From Ectocarpus siliculosus (Eukaryota; Sar; Phaeophyceae; Ectocarpales; Ectocarpaceae), in assembly GCA_000310025.1 (NCBI GenBank), contig FN649729.1, positions 5,461,023 to 5,525,022 of the forward strand: 64,000 bases of DNA, in the 5' to 3' direction. Numbering within the stretch: position 1 is the stretch's first letter; the number at the start of each line of letters is the position of its first letter. Positions 32,608-44,288 of the stretch are shown piece after piece. The notes under the pieces are model-generated. The model made no database searches, was not told the DNA's origin, and saw nothing but the letters and a program-made list of their open reading frames with translations. A program made the position numbers and the translations under genes.

Positions 32608-34442
32608 ACATACGCGTACCACATTGAAAAAACTTACAGTACATGTAGTTGTGAACTGAAATTCGAATCAAAGAATCAACGAAGTAGCAGCTCTCGCGCT
32701 AACTTCAAGGGTACTGAAGGATTGCTTGCCAGTCCGTGCAATGCAACAACACACGTCGGGGGCCCACAATCCAGTAAACATGTTGCGTTTTCAACGTGAA
32801 ATTGTTCAGGGAAACAACACCTGCAGCAGGGTATTGTTCGCCTTTCCCTCTTGCCTTAGGTGTGCAAACCGGGCACATCAATCATCGATCAAAATCAGCA
32901 TGACAATAGCGAGTTCGCTCAATTGCCGCTCTACTGTAACTCCCGGAACGCGATGATACCAGTAGGAAGGGATGGTCAGGGCGGCAGGGTCTCAACAACT
33001 GAATGCACAGCAGTGTAATACGATGGGTGACAGAAATAACGACAGTCGATCATTGCATCACGAAGTCAGAATGAATATTTCTGCCGCAGATGCATGCAGT
33101 CTACTGTAGTCTTTACTCCATGAGAGGATAGTATGTTTGTTCATGTGGTAAAACAGTTTAGAAAACCTATGAACTAAGACACGAACTATCTTGATACAAT
33201 TACTGTCAAGTCGGCTTGGGCGATAGCACTGCGTGATGTGGATCATACGATTCGTAGGCAGCACTTAAGCACCTACGGTCTCCATGGGTTCCACCGGGTG
33301 CAGCTCCGCTGTTTTCCATCATTTCATTCAAAACCTTCTGAACCCATCCAAACTTTTGGGACATGGGATATGCACTGTATACCACTGGAGATTGTAACCG
33401 AGTGATGCGTAGATGACATCCTTGCACACATGCGTCTCTGTTTGATGTATGTCACATCAGGTAGTGCGGCTTTCCACAGGACGTGGAAAGGGATCTGTGT
33501 CTTTCATTTTCATTCGAAATCTTCCTCCAAAAAATGAACTATCGGGCTGAATCTCGATGATCGGTGCGAGCACTCGAAAAATATGGTGCTTTGTATAACA
33601 TTAAACGACCGAGAGAGATCTCCCGGTAACCAGGCACGAGGCACAAACCTCGGTCGCACGAACGCGTGACCCTCGTATTCCTACATAGCTCCGACACATT
33701 ACCTTGCACACGAGGCTAACACCGTATTGGTGTAGAGGTCACTCCACACACAGCACTCGAAGGCACTTATTCATTCTTCCTGCCGTCAAGTTCATATTTC
33801 AGACACCGATATGAAACAGGGAGAGGTGTCCATTGGGTGTCATCTCTTGGTTTCTGACGAAGGGCTCGATAACATATATTTACTGGTCCCGAATCGCACC
33901 ATAGCACGAATACCATGATAAATTTGGCCCTGCCTCCCTTTGTGCGTGTGTTAAATAGAAACCTTGGAAACAATTGCTTCTTGTATCCATCCGTGCTCAT
34001 GGCGATACATGAAGACCCATCATGCACCAAACATGTGGACTCGCTCGCGGTCGCGGTTGGCCCGTGATTGGGCATTCGCGGGTCCCGTGTTAGGGCTCGT
34101 TCATGTTCTGACCTGCGAATAGCAGTCAATCCCTCGGACGCCCCCGTGGACCGAAGTCATTGGGTTGTGAAGTGTGGTGCAATGTTTACGGAGTAGGCGC
34201 TAATGGCTTAGGTTCGTATGTCACATATTTTCTGTGCAGTCGCACGCTACTTCAGGTTTTGCTCAGGTAGCGGTAGCATCGTCGAGCACTGTAGAGCTTC
34301 ATGCCCGTTAACCTATTCCCTTGCCAATCCAGCCAAGGTTCTCTTACTACTGTGAGGAAGTATTAGACAACCGTGCGCCCGCTCATACGCCTCAAAACGC
34401 CGTCATTGACCAACATCGAACCATTCATTCACGCGAACAGAT
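32608..34442. other. Stretch without a recognised gene
   Basis: Several short open frames, none with a domain. A block at 32,965-33,070 (GGGCGGCAGGGTCTCAA..GATGGGTG..CACGAA) resembles 45,228-45,305, so an old dispersed repeat is likely. Confidence 0.5.
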
Positions 34443-34613
34443 ATGCCGACTCAGCATCAACGGCCCCATCAGCAGCAGCAACCGAACAATCCACCTGCCG
34501 CAGCTGTTGCTGGTGCGGATGGCCCCAGACGGCCGTTGGTTGGATTGCTCGGCATGCTGGCAGCGATGGTAGTTCTGCTCGTTGCAATAATTGCAGAATT
34601 ATTCTTCTCCCTG
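34443..34613 (+). CDS. Candidate first exon of a one-helix membrane protein
   Basis: ATG at 34,443 opens 57 codons: a Gln/Pro-rich start (HQRPHQQQQPNN), a short basic segment GPRRP, then a 26-residue hydrophobic helix (LVGLLGMLAAMVVLLVAIIA). It stops at a textbook donor, GTGAGC at 34,614. Phase is 0. The shape suggests a signal-anchor protein. I could not find a following exon with confidence, and the function is unknown. Confidence 0.4.
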
Positions 34614-35640
34614 GTGAGCACCTTCCGCAGCGATGCCCATCATGTCGTGTACTTGTGTGTGTGTGTTTCGTCCTATTTATTATGGCGAGAGTCCCCCCAT
34701 TTTTCGTGGTGAGACGTGTACTACAGTTTTCAGCGTATGTAGCGTACTACTGTGCACTTTTCAGTGTAATTTTTTTCGTACAACTACAACCGTCTAGGGT
34801 CACACAGGAGGGGGGTAAACGCCCGGGCTTTTCTATTCTTTTTATTTTTTTCGTGCCCCACCGCCCTCCTGCGGTGCGTGTGCTTGTATGGGCGCTACAA
34901 AAAAGGGTACTGTGGAACACTACTTACTTTGTCTACTAAGTAGACAGATTTATTAAACTTCCTCGTACAGCACAGCAAATACAATCTGTGCACACCAACC
35001 TAAACAAGGCGAGACAAGATAAATTAGGGGGTAACATGTTTGGCTTACAACTACTAAGAAGCATTCCTTTCGTACCCCTTGGGTCAACGAAATGGGAAGC
35101 CGAAGCCGAGGGGACTCACTGCACTGTAGATGTGGGTGCTCGCAGCTTGAAACCTAGACTTCATGTTCATGACTTCTCCAGCAGGCTAAGGATGCCACAT
35201 GTCGTCGAACCTACATGCAATGAGCGCTGCATTTAACAGCGAAGCAGTTTCTCTGGGGACGATCCTGCCTGTGTAGAAGAGCTGCCGCCGCCCGTAAACC
35301 AAAGACAACAACAAACGATTTTGAATATTTGTGATCTATGTCATCGATCGAGGTTGTGCCGATCGCAGAAATATTCCTCAGTGACGTGATGCGCCGTCGC
35401 TCGTCGAACCTTCGGGCATGTGGTGCGATGTCCGTGCAAAGTCGTAAATTCAACTACTTTTGCATCATTTCAAAAGGCAGCCGCGTCGGAGGCGGGACGT
35501 TTCATAGTTTAGTCTGGAGGTTGACAAAAATACACCCAAAATGGGTCAATGGTAGGCGTTGAGAAGGGAGACCGAAGAACCTTGACCAGACTCGCAAAAA
35601 ATTAATCAATACTGCAAGTGGATCAGGTTGAGGTTTCTCT
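34614..35640. other. Stretch without a recognised gene
   Basis: Would be the first intron of the candidate gene starting at 34,443 if that gene is real. No domain-bearing frame is seen. Confidence 0.4.
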
Positions 35641-36216
35641 AAATTGTTTCGGTGCAAAATGATCTGACCCGCGCTGGACGAAAGAAACCGGGAAACACGT
35701 ATCCTTCGCTCCTCCACCCGTTGGACAAGGGTGTCCGTCAAAACTACCGTCAAACGCGTTCGGTTGAAAGATCATGCAGCTGAGGTATATGTCCCATTGC
35801 CTGAAGGGAAATAGGTTCACACATACTTGTATAAGACCTCCCAACTGCTCGACGCAAACCCAGATATCGAGGAACCGCCAAGGCCAAGGGGAATTGTTTC
35901 CGGTGATGGTGCTGCGGCCGGAAGCAGGACTAACGACAACCGGGCTCGACGAGGAGACCCCTGACACCTCGGTGAGCGCGATAAATTGACAGTGCCGCAG
36001 GCCGTTGATGAAATATTTCCCGGAAGGGCAACAATGTATGTCGGGGAACCGCAACAACACACGTGTCGGGAGGGGGGGGGTCATGATTTACGGTGCAGAC
36101 AATATGGCCGCCGCAGGGGGCTACAAACCACGGTGGGTTTCGCCCAAATGGGGGTAGAACAGGACGGACACATTCTGCTGGCAATGCTATCCATAGGGCC
36201 AACAATTGTTTGTTGA
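35641..36216 (+). pseudogene. Eroded coding-like stretch, function unknown
   Basis: One plus-strand frame looks coding but has TGA at 35,665, TAG at 35,812 and TGA near 35,960. The pieces read KDHAAEVYVPLPEGK, YLYKTSQLLDANPDIEEPPR and VPQAVDEIFPGRATMYV. The opposite strand is open for 153 codons over 35,623-36,084, so strand and reality are both uncertain. No family recognised. Confidence 0.2.
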
Positions 36217-37469
36217 CCGCGTACGACCAATCCAGCAGCACTTTGGTTGTACAGCGAAAAGGATACAGTATCATGCCAACCGAGTTTGATACTCGGCTAT
36301 GCCTCAGAGCTATCACATTTTTGCAGTGTTGAGGGTAGTATGCTCTTGCAAGATTCGGTTGATTCAGTGCTCGCTGGACCAATCACGTACCCCCAGCTTT
36401 GACTCGCCTCCTACTGGTTTCAGGGTCGTCGGCGGTCTTGTCCTTAGCTATTAGATTTTGCTCAGCGGGGCAACGAGGTTGACACGGTTACGGCACTGAA
36501 AAATGTTCGGGCCGCGATTCGCCCGAGGTACGGGGAGGATATTTGGTGTTCTCATTTCGTCACCCCAAAATAAGCCCTGACAAACAACCAAAACCTTTGT
36601 TTTACACGAGTCAATGTCCGAGCGACGTCCATGATCGATGCCGGGCGTCGGGGACACCAGGTGTTTGCTCGCTTGTAGAAACTCGCCCATTGGCGGTTTC
36701 AACTCTCTACTTCTATGGAGCATTACCTACAGTGAGCGATGCTGACAGATGCTTTTTCCGACCACGCTTCGGTACGATCGCCCCGTGAACGGCCCGGGTT
36801 CAATGGAAAATGCGAAGGACACTATGAAGCATCCCCACTTGGCCGCTTGCAAGGTTGCAGTAGGCAACGAGATAACGATATGCGCGATTTTTAGATGAGA
36901 CTGCACGCACGGGCTGGTGGCCAACAGAGAATACACGAAATGGTTGAAGTTTGGGTCCGTCCACCTGGGCAAGTGGCCTCGTCCAACTCCCAACTTCTGA
37001 GAATAAATTGACTATATGTACCTGCGCCTGTAGTAATCATGTACGAGTATGCAATTTAGTGTAACGATTACCAGGCACAATACTAGCGCAGGAGAGTATG
37101 CCCTTTTCCCGGAGTGTTCTCCGGTGGCGCCACAAGTGCATTGGTGACAACGTAAACCGTATTGTGAATCAACTCTGTCATATGAATATACCTTCAACTG
37201 CCGACGTACCTCTGCCCTCTTGTAAATGCCACCCCCGTCATTCGTTAGACATGCTGGGCCGAGGCAGTGGCTGAGCCAATGGTACTGGTCCGACTACTGT
37301 TCTACATTGGAGCAGCGTGGACAATCGTAAGTTGCTAACAATCTACCGATGATTTAGCTTGCTTACCTCTGTTTCATGCCTACAGTAGATGGGGTTTACA
37401 ATCATTATTGTCGGGAAGCAACGAACCAAGAGCGCTCGCGGCAGGTGCATGCCCCGTTCGTATGGCTTA
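36217..37469. other. Stretch with at most one short exon-like piece
   Basis: After the acceptor-like TTTTGCTCAG at 36,458 a frame reads RGNEVDTVTALKNVRAAIRP before losing coding character. No domain is recognised and no partner exon is evident. Confidence 0.3.
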
Positions 37470-39028
37470 TGACTTGCATGTTGTTCCAATGACGGTCCGA
37501 ACACGAGATCATAGCACGGGTATGGGGATATCGGAAGGAAGGGCGGATATGCCTACCAAGGAAATGTTGCGGTGTTGAGTTCACGACCGACCCACATAAG
37601 GCTTTTCGGCACGCTCTCAAAAACGAGTTGCCACTGAGAAAAAGCAATAGGTCCAACGACCAACCAGCAAAGCACTCTTCCTCTCACGCCTTCCGCCTCA
37701 TGCCTGCCGACAGTGGACGAAATTTTCGAAGGCATCAACGGAAGATGTGGTAGCTGCGCAGGAACAGGCGGCAGCTGCAAGGGAGCAGGCTCCGGAGTAC
37801 GCCGCTGAGCTCACGGCTTTCAGGGCAGACATTGTAGCTGCCAGGCAAGAGGCGGCCGCTGCGAAGGAAGATGCGGCCGCTGCAAGGAAACGGGCCGAGG
37901 AAGACCGGAGGGAACTTGCGGTGGCGATGGAAGGCATTGAGGCTACACTTGACGTTTGGAGGGAAGACACGGCCACCGAAACGAAGAAGAGGGAGGAGGA
38001 TAATGAAAGGCTGGTGAGGCGACTCGACGTCTTGAGAGTGTTTATTTGGTAAATGGTGGGTGATTTTGGGACTGACCTCTCGAACACATTCATTTGTTCC
38101 CGTCCAGCAACCCGGGCATTAACCATCCACACGACTGGTCTTGATGATCTGCTGTAAACGCAATGCGAGGAGTTGGCTACGAAGCACTTTTCTAGGTGAG
38201 CCCTCCATACAGCCCCATTCTGCGTCTTTGGCTTGTCGCCATGAAGAGCTGGCATCCGATGTCAATACTGGCGTTGTTCGCTTCCATGATCGCTCCAACA
38301 TCATTTATCTGCGGAGATTTTGCTTCTCTTCGAAACCACAGAGTGTCAACTCCTCAGAGATCGTTCGCAGTTGTACTATGGCTTAACGCAGCAACTGTTG
38401 CACGGCTCCCGCAAAAAGCATGTATTGATATCGTCGACGAAGCACATATTGTGCATCAATCGCCACCATTCCAGCAGCTGGGTCATGTGACTAAAGTGGT
38501 GCAGGTAGACCTTCTACTTGTCGTCTGCGCAAGTGCACTCGGTTAGTCTCACCCACTGCCAATGGACCCTGACACGCGCAAGGAGCGCCAAAGTAGCGAA
38601 AATGGAGGCTGGAAGTAGAACAGTTGCCATAAATGTTTCTAGGGGAGAGGCGGCAATACCGACACGGAAACCCGACGCTGCACGAGAGACTGTGAGCAGG
38701 GAGAGGGCCGAGGACGATATGTTGTAGAGAAAACGTTGCTTCGCACAAGAAGGGGCGTGTAGGTGTTGACACTAACAGGCAAACCATCATCGTTTGGCGA
38801 CGGTTCTATTCTGGTATCGAAGCTACTTTCCCTGCAGGGGTATTTGTAGATCATCATCTTCCTCAGATTCTGACGTCAATGGGGAAGGTCACAGGGGAGT
38901 ACCGTTCGATGAGAAATCCATGAGCCTCTTTCCTACGCTACACGGTTCATGTTTCCAGGGCCAACGGTCACCGGTGCGGTATGGCGGCCGCAGAGGGTCG
39001 GTGCTTGAAGCTGGTTTGCGAAAGAAGC
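37470..39028 (+). repeat. Tandem 1.78-kb duplication, copy A
   Basis: Collinear with 39,250-40,805 at an offset of 1775-1779 bases. The two copies are nearly identical over long stretches; they differ most in the coiled-coil exon and in a ~65-base stretch after copy A that copy B lacks. Confidence 0.85.
37714..38052 (+). CDS. Coiled-coil exon, copy A
   Basis: After the acceptor CCTGCCGACAG an open frame runs 112 codons to TAA 38,050, or to a donor GTAAAT at 38,049. It is strongly coiled-coil: Ala/Glu/Arg-rich with heptads (AARQEAAAAKEDAAAARKRA, EDRRELAVAMEGIEATL, KKREEDNERLVRRLDVLR). No globular domain and no recognised family. The paralogous exon at 39,493 keeps the frame over its full length and differs mainly by amino-acid substitutions, which favours coding. 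The 5' and 3' partner exons are not identified. Confidence 0.5.
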   Translation, partial: WTKFSKASTEDVVAAQEQAAAAREQAPEYAAELTAFRADIVAARQEAAAAKEDAAAARKRAEEDRRELAVAMEGIEATLDVWREDTATETKKREEDNERLVRRLDVLRVFIW

Positions 39029-39249
39029 GTTTAGGAGGCGATCAGATTGACAAAATGAAAACACGAAGTACATAGTAGTATTCCTACCTTACGAAGACTC
39101 GATGAACCTCTTGTACCGATGATGCAACTTCCCGGGTAAGGCAGTACTGATCACAGGGATGGCAACCCTGGGGGGACGTGTTCGTGGCTGCAAAGCCAGA
39201 CTGGACGCGGGCATTAACTTTTGTTTAGAAGCACGATGTACCGACTTCT

Positions 39250-40805
39250 GACTTGTAGGTTGTCCCAATGACGGTCCGAACACGAGATCATAGCACGGCT
39301 ATGGGGATATCGGAAGGAAGAGCTGATATCCCTACCAAGGAAGTGTTGCGGTGTTGAGTCCACTGCCGACCCACGTAAGGCTTTTCGGCGCGCTCTCAAA
39401 AACGAGTTGCCACTGAGAAAAAGCAATAGGTCCAACGACCAACCAGCAATGCACTCTTCCTCCCACGCCTCCCGCCCCATGCTTGCCGACAGTGGACGAA
39501 ATTTTCGAAGGCATCAACGGAAGATGTGGTAGCTGCGCAGGAACAGGCGGCAGCTGCAAGGCAGAAGGCTCGGGAGTACGCCGCTGAGCTCACGGATTTC
39601 AGGGCAGACATTGCAGCTGCAAGACAAGAGGCGGCCGCTGCGGAGGAAGATGCGGACGCTGCAAGGAAACGGGCCGAGGAAGACCGGAGGGAACTTGCGG
39701 CGGCAATGGAAGGCATTGAGGCTACACTTGACGTTTGGAGGGAAGACACGGCCACCGAAACGAAGAAGAGGGAGGAGGATAATGAAAGGCTGGTGAGGCG
39801 ACTCGACGTCTTGAGGGTGCTTATTTGGTAAATGGGTCATTTTGGGACTGACCTCTCGAACACATTCATTTGTTCCCGTCCAGCAACCCGACATCAACCA
39901 TCCACACGACTGGTCTTGATGATCTGCTGTAAACGCAATGCGAGGAGTTGGCTACGAAGCACTTTTCTAGGTGAGCCCTCCATACAGCCCCATTCTGCGT
40001 CTTTGGCTTGTCGCCATGAAGAGCTGGCATCCGATGTCAATACTGGCGTTGTTCGCTTCCATGATCGCTCCAACATCATTTATCTGCGGAGATTTTGCTT
40101 CTCTTCGAAACCACAGAGTGTCAACTCCTCAGAGATCGTTCGCAGTTGTACTATGGCTTAACGCAGCAACTGTTGCACGGCTCCCGCAAAAAGCATGTAT
40201 TGATATCGTCGACGAAGCACATATTGTGCATCAATCGCCACCATTCCAGCAGCTGGGTCATGTGACTAAAGTGGTGCAGGTAGACCTTCTACTTGTCGTC
40301 TGCGCAAGTGCACTCGGTTAGTCTCACCCACTGCCAATGGACCCTGACACGCGCAAGGAGCGCCAAAGTAGCCAAATTGGAGGCTGGAAGTAGAACAGTT
40401 GACACAAATATTTCTAGGGGAGAGGCGGCAATACCGACACGGAAACCTGACGCTGCACGAGAGACTGTGAGCAGGGAGACGGCCGAGGACGATATGTTGT
40501 AGAGAGAACTTTGCTTCGCACAAGAAGGGGCGTGTAGGTGTTGACACTAACAGGCAAACCATCATCGTTTGGCGACGGTTCTATTCTGGTATCGAAGCTA
40601 CTTTCCTTGCACGGGTACCTGTAGATCATCATCTTCCTCAGATTCTGACGTCAATGGGGAAGGTCACAGGGGAGTACCGTTCGATGAGAAATCCATGAGC
40701 CTCTTTCCTACACTACACGGTTCATGTTTCCAGGGCCAACGGTCACCGGTGCGGTATGGCGGCCGCGGAGGGTCGGTGCTTGTGGCTGGGATGCGAAAGT
40801 ATCCC
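39250..40805 (+). repeat. Tandem 1.78-kb duplication, copy B
   Basis: Second copy of 37,470-39,028. The 350-base segment at 39,961-40,321 gives the same 116-codon translation as 38,186-38,546, so it is almost or fully identical. The copy ends near TGCGAAAGTATCCCTAC. Confidence 0.85.
39493..39831 (+). CDS. Coiled-coil exon, copy B
   Basis: Same acceptor, length and end as copy A. Substitutions cluster in the first half (QKAREYAAELTDFRADIAAA versus EQAPEYAAELTAFRADIVAA), while the second half (DVWREDTATETKKREEDNER) is unchanged. If both copies belong to one transcript this is an exon duplication; otherwise it is a partial gene duplication. Function unknown. Confidence 0.5.
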   Translation, partial: WTKFSKASTEDVVAAQEQAAAARQKAREYAAELTDFRADIAAARQEAAAAEEDADAARKRAEEDRRELAAAMEGIEATLDVWREDTATETKKREEDNERLVRRLDVLRVLIW

Positions 40806-42306
40806 TACATTACGAAGACTCTCCCCTGGTTTCGCTCCTTCCCTGCTCTTAGGGCCCCAAGACGCCACACATGATTGTTTGCTTTCTTGAACGATGATCT
40901 GGCGGAGTGGGTTGTGTTGTCCGATAGTCTAGCTACAGGGATGTTGGGTGTGGGTGTTGAGCATAGAGGCACCCAGCCTTGACCCAAGCTCCACTGCACG
41001 AAATAACTACATTAACGGAAAGCACCGTGTGGGTGTTGTTCAGCATGTACTGACATTGTCGAAAAAGAAAGACAGAGGCGTTCGTTGTTTGCTCTTGAAT
41101 TGCTTCTTTGTGGAATAAGCAAAATTCAAAACGCCGAAGAAACGGCCATCCGAAGAGAGCGTGCCGAAAACAGCGTAAACACCCCGAGGGGCGATCGCAC
41201 ATGGGATGACCAAGGGCGCGCCCCACGGTATTCCCACAACCATTCACGGGGCGGGAAGACCTGAGAGCCTGCACTCTCAACGCCGCCGACATGTCGCGAG
41301 CCAACAGAAACGCCGACAACTCTTGCTGCAGGGAACACTGCTGACGAGCAGCGAAGCAGTTGGTGAAGGTTGCGACGCTGAGGTTGATTTTAGAACAGTG
41401 CTCACCCGGCTTGCTAGATTTGTGCAGTTATATTTTCCCTACTTGTTTGGTGTATGTTAACACCCCTCTTGCCTCCGTTTTGTTTCCGTTCGTTTGATCC
41501 TGGCGTTGTATCGGTTGCCTCCAAAGAATGGGTGAGGTATCCAGTCAACTTGGTGATAATAATATCAGTGGCTTCAACATACATACGAAAAAAGGATATT
41601 GGTGTGTTTGCTACCTTGGTCGGGACTTCGACGTAGCTAGTTGCTTACCCCATTCCGCGTGACCCGCCAAAACGGGGTGTGTGCTGCACACTACTGTGTA
41701 TTCCTCAACGCGTTGCGCTTGGGTCCAGTGGACACGTGTCTATCAGACTCTTGCTGCTGGAGCAGCGAGGCAGCAGAACGAGAACGCCTACTTTGTATGC
41801 CACTTTCTCTTTTTGGGACCCCAGAATGTTGACCCAAAGCATCCGAACCAACACGCCTCCAGGGCGGCACAACAAGAACCTGTTTTGAAGCACGATGACC
41901 ACAAATGCATTGGTAGGTGTGGGAGAGGTTCCGAACTGTGCCGTTCACAAAATACGCCAGCTTGCTTGCTTTTCGACAACAGTCGTTTTTGTCAATACAC
42001 GGAAAACGAAAGTATTCAGCGCGTCGATGCTGCTCCGCCCATCGCAACATGCTGCTTGCTTCGGGGGCAGATCCAGTTCCAACAACGTGTTGTGTTTTTT
42101 GCCTGAGCACCCGGGCGTTTCCCGTCGAGGCAGCCAGAAGAATGTCGCCGGGCATCCGCAACGAAGCGGTGGAGTTCGTTCAGCCCACAAGCCGAATGAC
42201 ATGCCTCATTTCGTTTGGTTTACAATGTAGCACCTCGGGGCTATGTCCGTGGAGGACGTACTTGACCCCGTTCTTCTCAACAACTCAACCTTCCTTCTCC
42301 CGCCCC
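40806..42306. other. Stretch without a confident gene
   Basis: Open frames of 84-156 codons occur on both strands (41,206-41,460 and 41,691-42,161, for example) but none has a recognisable domain or good splice context. Confidence 0.4.
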
Positions 42307-42321
42307 CTCTCCTCCTTCCCA

Positions 42322-42846
42322 GTCGGCAAAGTTTGCTGAAGCACAAACGGCGGTCATGGAGCGAAAGATGATCTCGCCCCTTTTCTAGCCAAGGGAGCGG
42401 CCATCAGGGCGGCGGAAGCACAGGAAGCGGTGAGTAGATGTCCACTGCGCCCCCTAATTTCGCTGAACGAACAGCAGTACCCGTCCACTGCCACTCGAGG
42501 CCCCCGACCCCAAGCAGACCTCGGCCACCATCCAATCCGCACCACGATACCAACCTTAACGTTGCCCGCGAGCCGGGGTAGCGGGGTGCCGCGAGGACTA
42601 CTCAATGTGCAGCACGGACCATTTAGTTGCTCGGAACATGCCCGAGGCCTCGTGGTGTCCCCGTTCCTCCCATACGTCTCTCTGAAAGTGTCACGGTAGG
42701 TCAATATTCGGTATTTCATCCTGATAAACGACCACATCACAAATTTCAAGTTGTCCCGCTGCACCCGTACAACATGTCATGCTGAAGGCGGACGAGGCGC
42801 GTGCACGGAGGGAGGCGGAGAAACAAGCAGTTCTACTCGCATCAGG
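42322..42846 (+). pseudogene. Coiled-coil-like coding fragments, frame broken
   Basis: After the acceptor CTTCCCAG (42,322) a frame reads SAKFAEAQTAVMERK and then meets a stop. Shifting by one base gives KDDLAPFLAKGAAIRAAEAQ up to the donor GCG-GTGAGT at 42,430. A second piece, LKADEARARREAEKQAVLLA, runs to GTAAGG at 42,847. Composition resembles the coiled-coil exons upstream, suggesting one eroded or multi-exon coiled-coil gene. Confidence 0.35.
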
Positions 42847-43135
42847 GTAAGGCGTTTCAGCAGCGTCCTGAATTCCGCCTGTCACCGCTAATTTCACGTG
42901 GAATTTTTGCTGAGCAGGGACGCGCCTTGACACCGGTCCTTCCCTGTAGCCCATCCATGATAGTGAACATACGTTGAAGAACATCTCGGCGGAATATTGA
43001 TGATCCTGGCCTATATTCAATTCAGATATCTCAGCCTTCGACGTGATGGATTGGCGTGAAGCCTATACCGTGTGCCAGCCGGGGTGTCCGGTCTACCGAC
43101 TAACGCGTGGTGTACCACCTCTCTTCGAACCTTAG

Positions 43136-44288
43136 AAATCCAGGCTGGTATGTCGACGTGGGAGATGAGCAGCTCTGCAGGAAAGCAGCAAGCATCGGTC
43201 ACCTCGAGGTCCTTCAGTGGGCAAGAAACAACGGGTGCCCCTGGGACGAGACCACGTGCTGGTGGGCGGCTGCCAACGGACACCTTGAGGTCCTCAAGTG
43301 GGCGAGAAACAACGGATGCCCCTGGGACGAGAACACGTGCTTTACGGCGGCTGCCTACGGACATCTCGAGGTCCTTCAGAGGGCGAGAAGCAACGGATGC
43401 CCCTGGGACGAGAACACGTGCCATAAGGCGGCTGCCTACGGACATCTCGAGGTCCTTGAGTGGGCAAGAAACAACGGATGCCCCTGGGACGAGACCACGT
43501 GCTCTGAGGCGGCTTACAACGGACGTCTCGAGGTCCTCCAGTGGGCGAGAAGCAACGGATGCCCCTGGGACGAGAGCACGTGCTGGTGGGCGGCTGCCGA
43601 CGGACATCTCGAGGTCCTCCAGTGGGCGAGAAGCAACGGATGCCCCTGGGACGAGGACACGTGCTGGTGGGCGGCTGGCCACGGACATCTCGAGGTCCTT
43701 CAGTGGGCGAGAAACAACGGATGCCCCTGGGACGAGACCACGTGCTCTGAGGCGGCTGCCAACGGACATCTCGAGGTCCTTCAGTGGGCGAGAAGCAACG
43801 GATGCCCCTGGAACGAGACCACGTGCTCTAAGGCATCTTACAACGGACATCTCGAGGTCCTCCAGTGGACGAGAAACAACGGGTGCCCCTAGGACGAGAC
43901 CACGTGCTCTAAGGCGGCTGCCAACGGACATCTCGAGGTCCTTCAATGGGCAAGAAACAATGGATGCCCCTGGAACGAGACCACGTGCTGGTGGGCGGCT
44001 TACAACGGACACCTTGAGGTCCTCCAATGGGCAAGGAACAACGGATGCTCCTGGAACGAGGCGACATGCTCTGAATCGGCTAAGAACGGACACCTTGAGG
44101 TCCTTCAGTGGGCTAGAAACAACGGATGCCCCTGGGACGAGACCACGTGCTCTAAGGCGGCTGCCAACGGACATCTTGAGGTCCCTAAGTGGACGAGAAG
44201 CAACGGATGCCCCTGGGACAGGGACGATTGCCTAGACCGGGCTGAAGGATCACACGATCACGTATGTGCATGGATAAGAAACAACTAA
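43136..44288 (+). pseudogene. Ankyrin-type repeat gene with one premature stop
   Basis: Begins after acceptor CGAACCTTAG and runs in one frame to TAA at 44,286-44,288, broken only by TAG at 43,890-43,892 where every other unit has TGG (C-P-W to C-P-stop). There are 13 repeats of 27 residues with the pattern GHLEVLQWARNNGCPWDE-TC-WWAA plus a degenerate last one (SHDHVCAWIRNN). The helix-turn-helix core GHLEVLQWA is ankyrin-like; the NNGCPW part is characteristic of large repeat families in stramenopiles, whose functions are mostly unknown and assumed to be protein binding. An upstream exon is probably missing, as no good start precedes the acceptor. Units are so alike in DNA that the other frames stay open too. 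Confidence 0.7.

Noticed and set aside
38186-38546. 116-codon frame translating identically in both tandem copies
   Set aside because: Identity follows from the recent duplication; no domain or splice context, so not called as a gene.
43017-44174. 385-codon minus-strand frame
   Set aside because: Antisense shadow of the ankyrin-type repeats; the sense frame has the recognisable 27-residue motif and splice acceptor.
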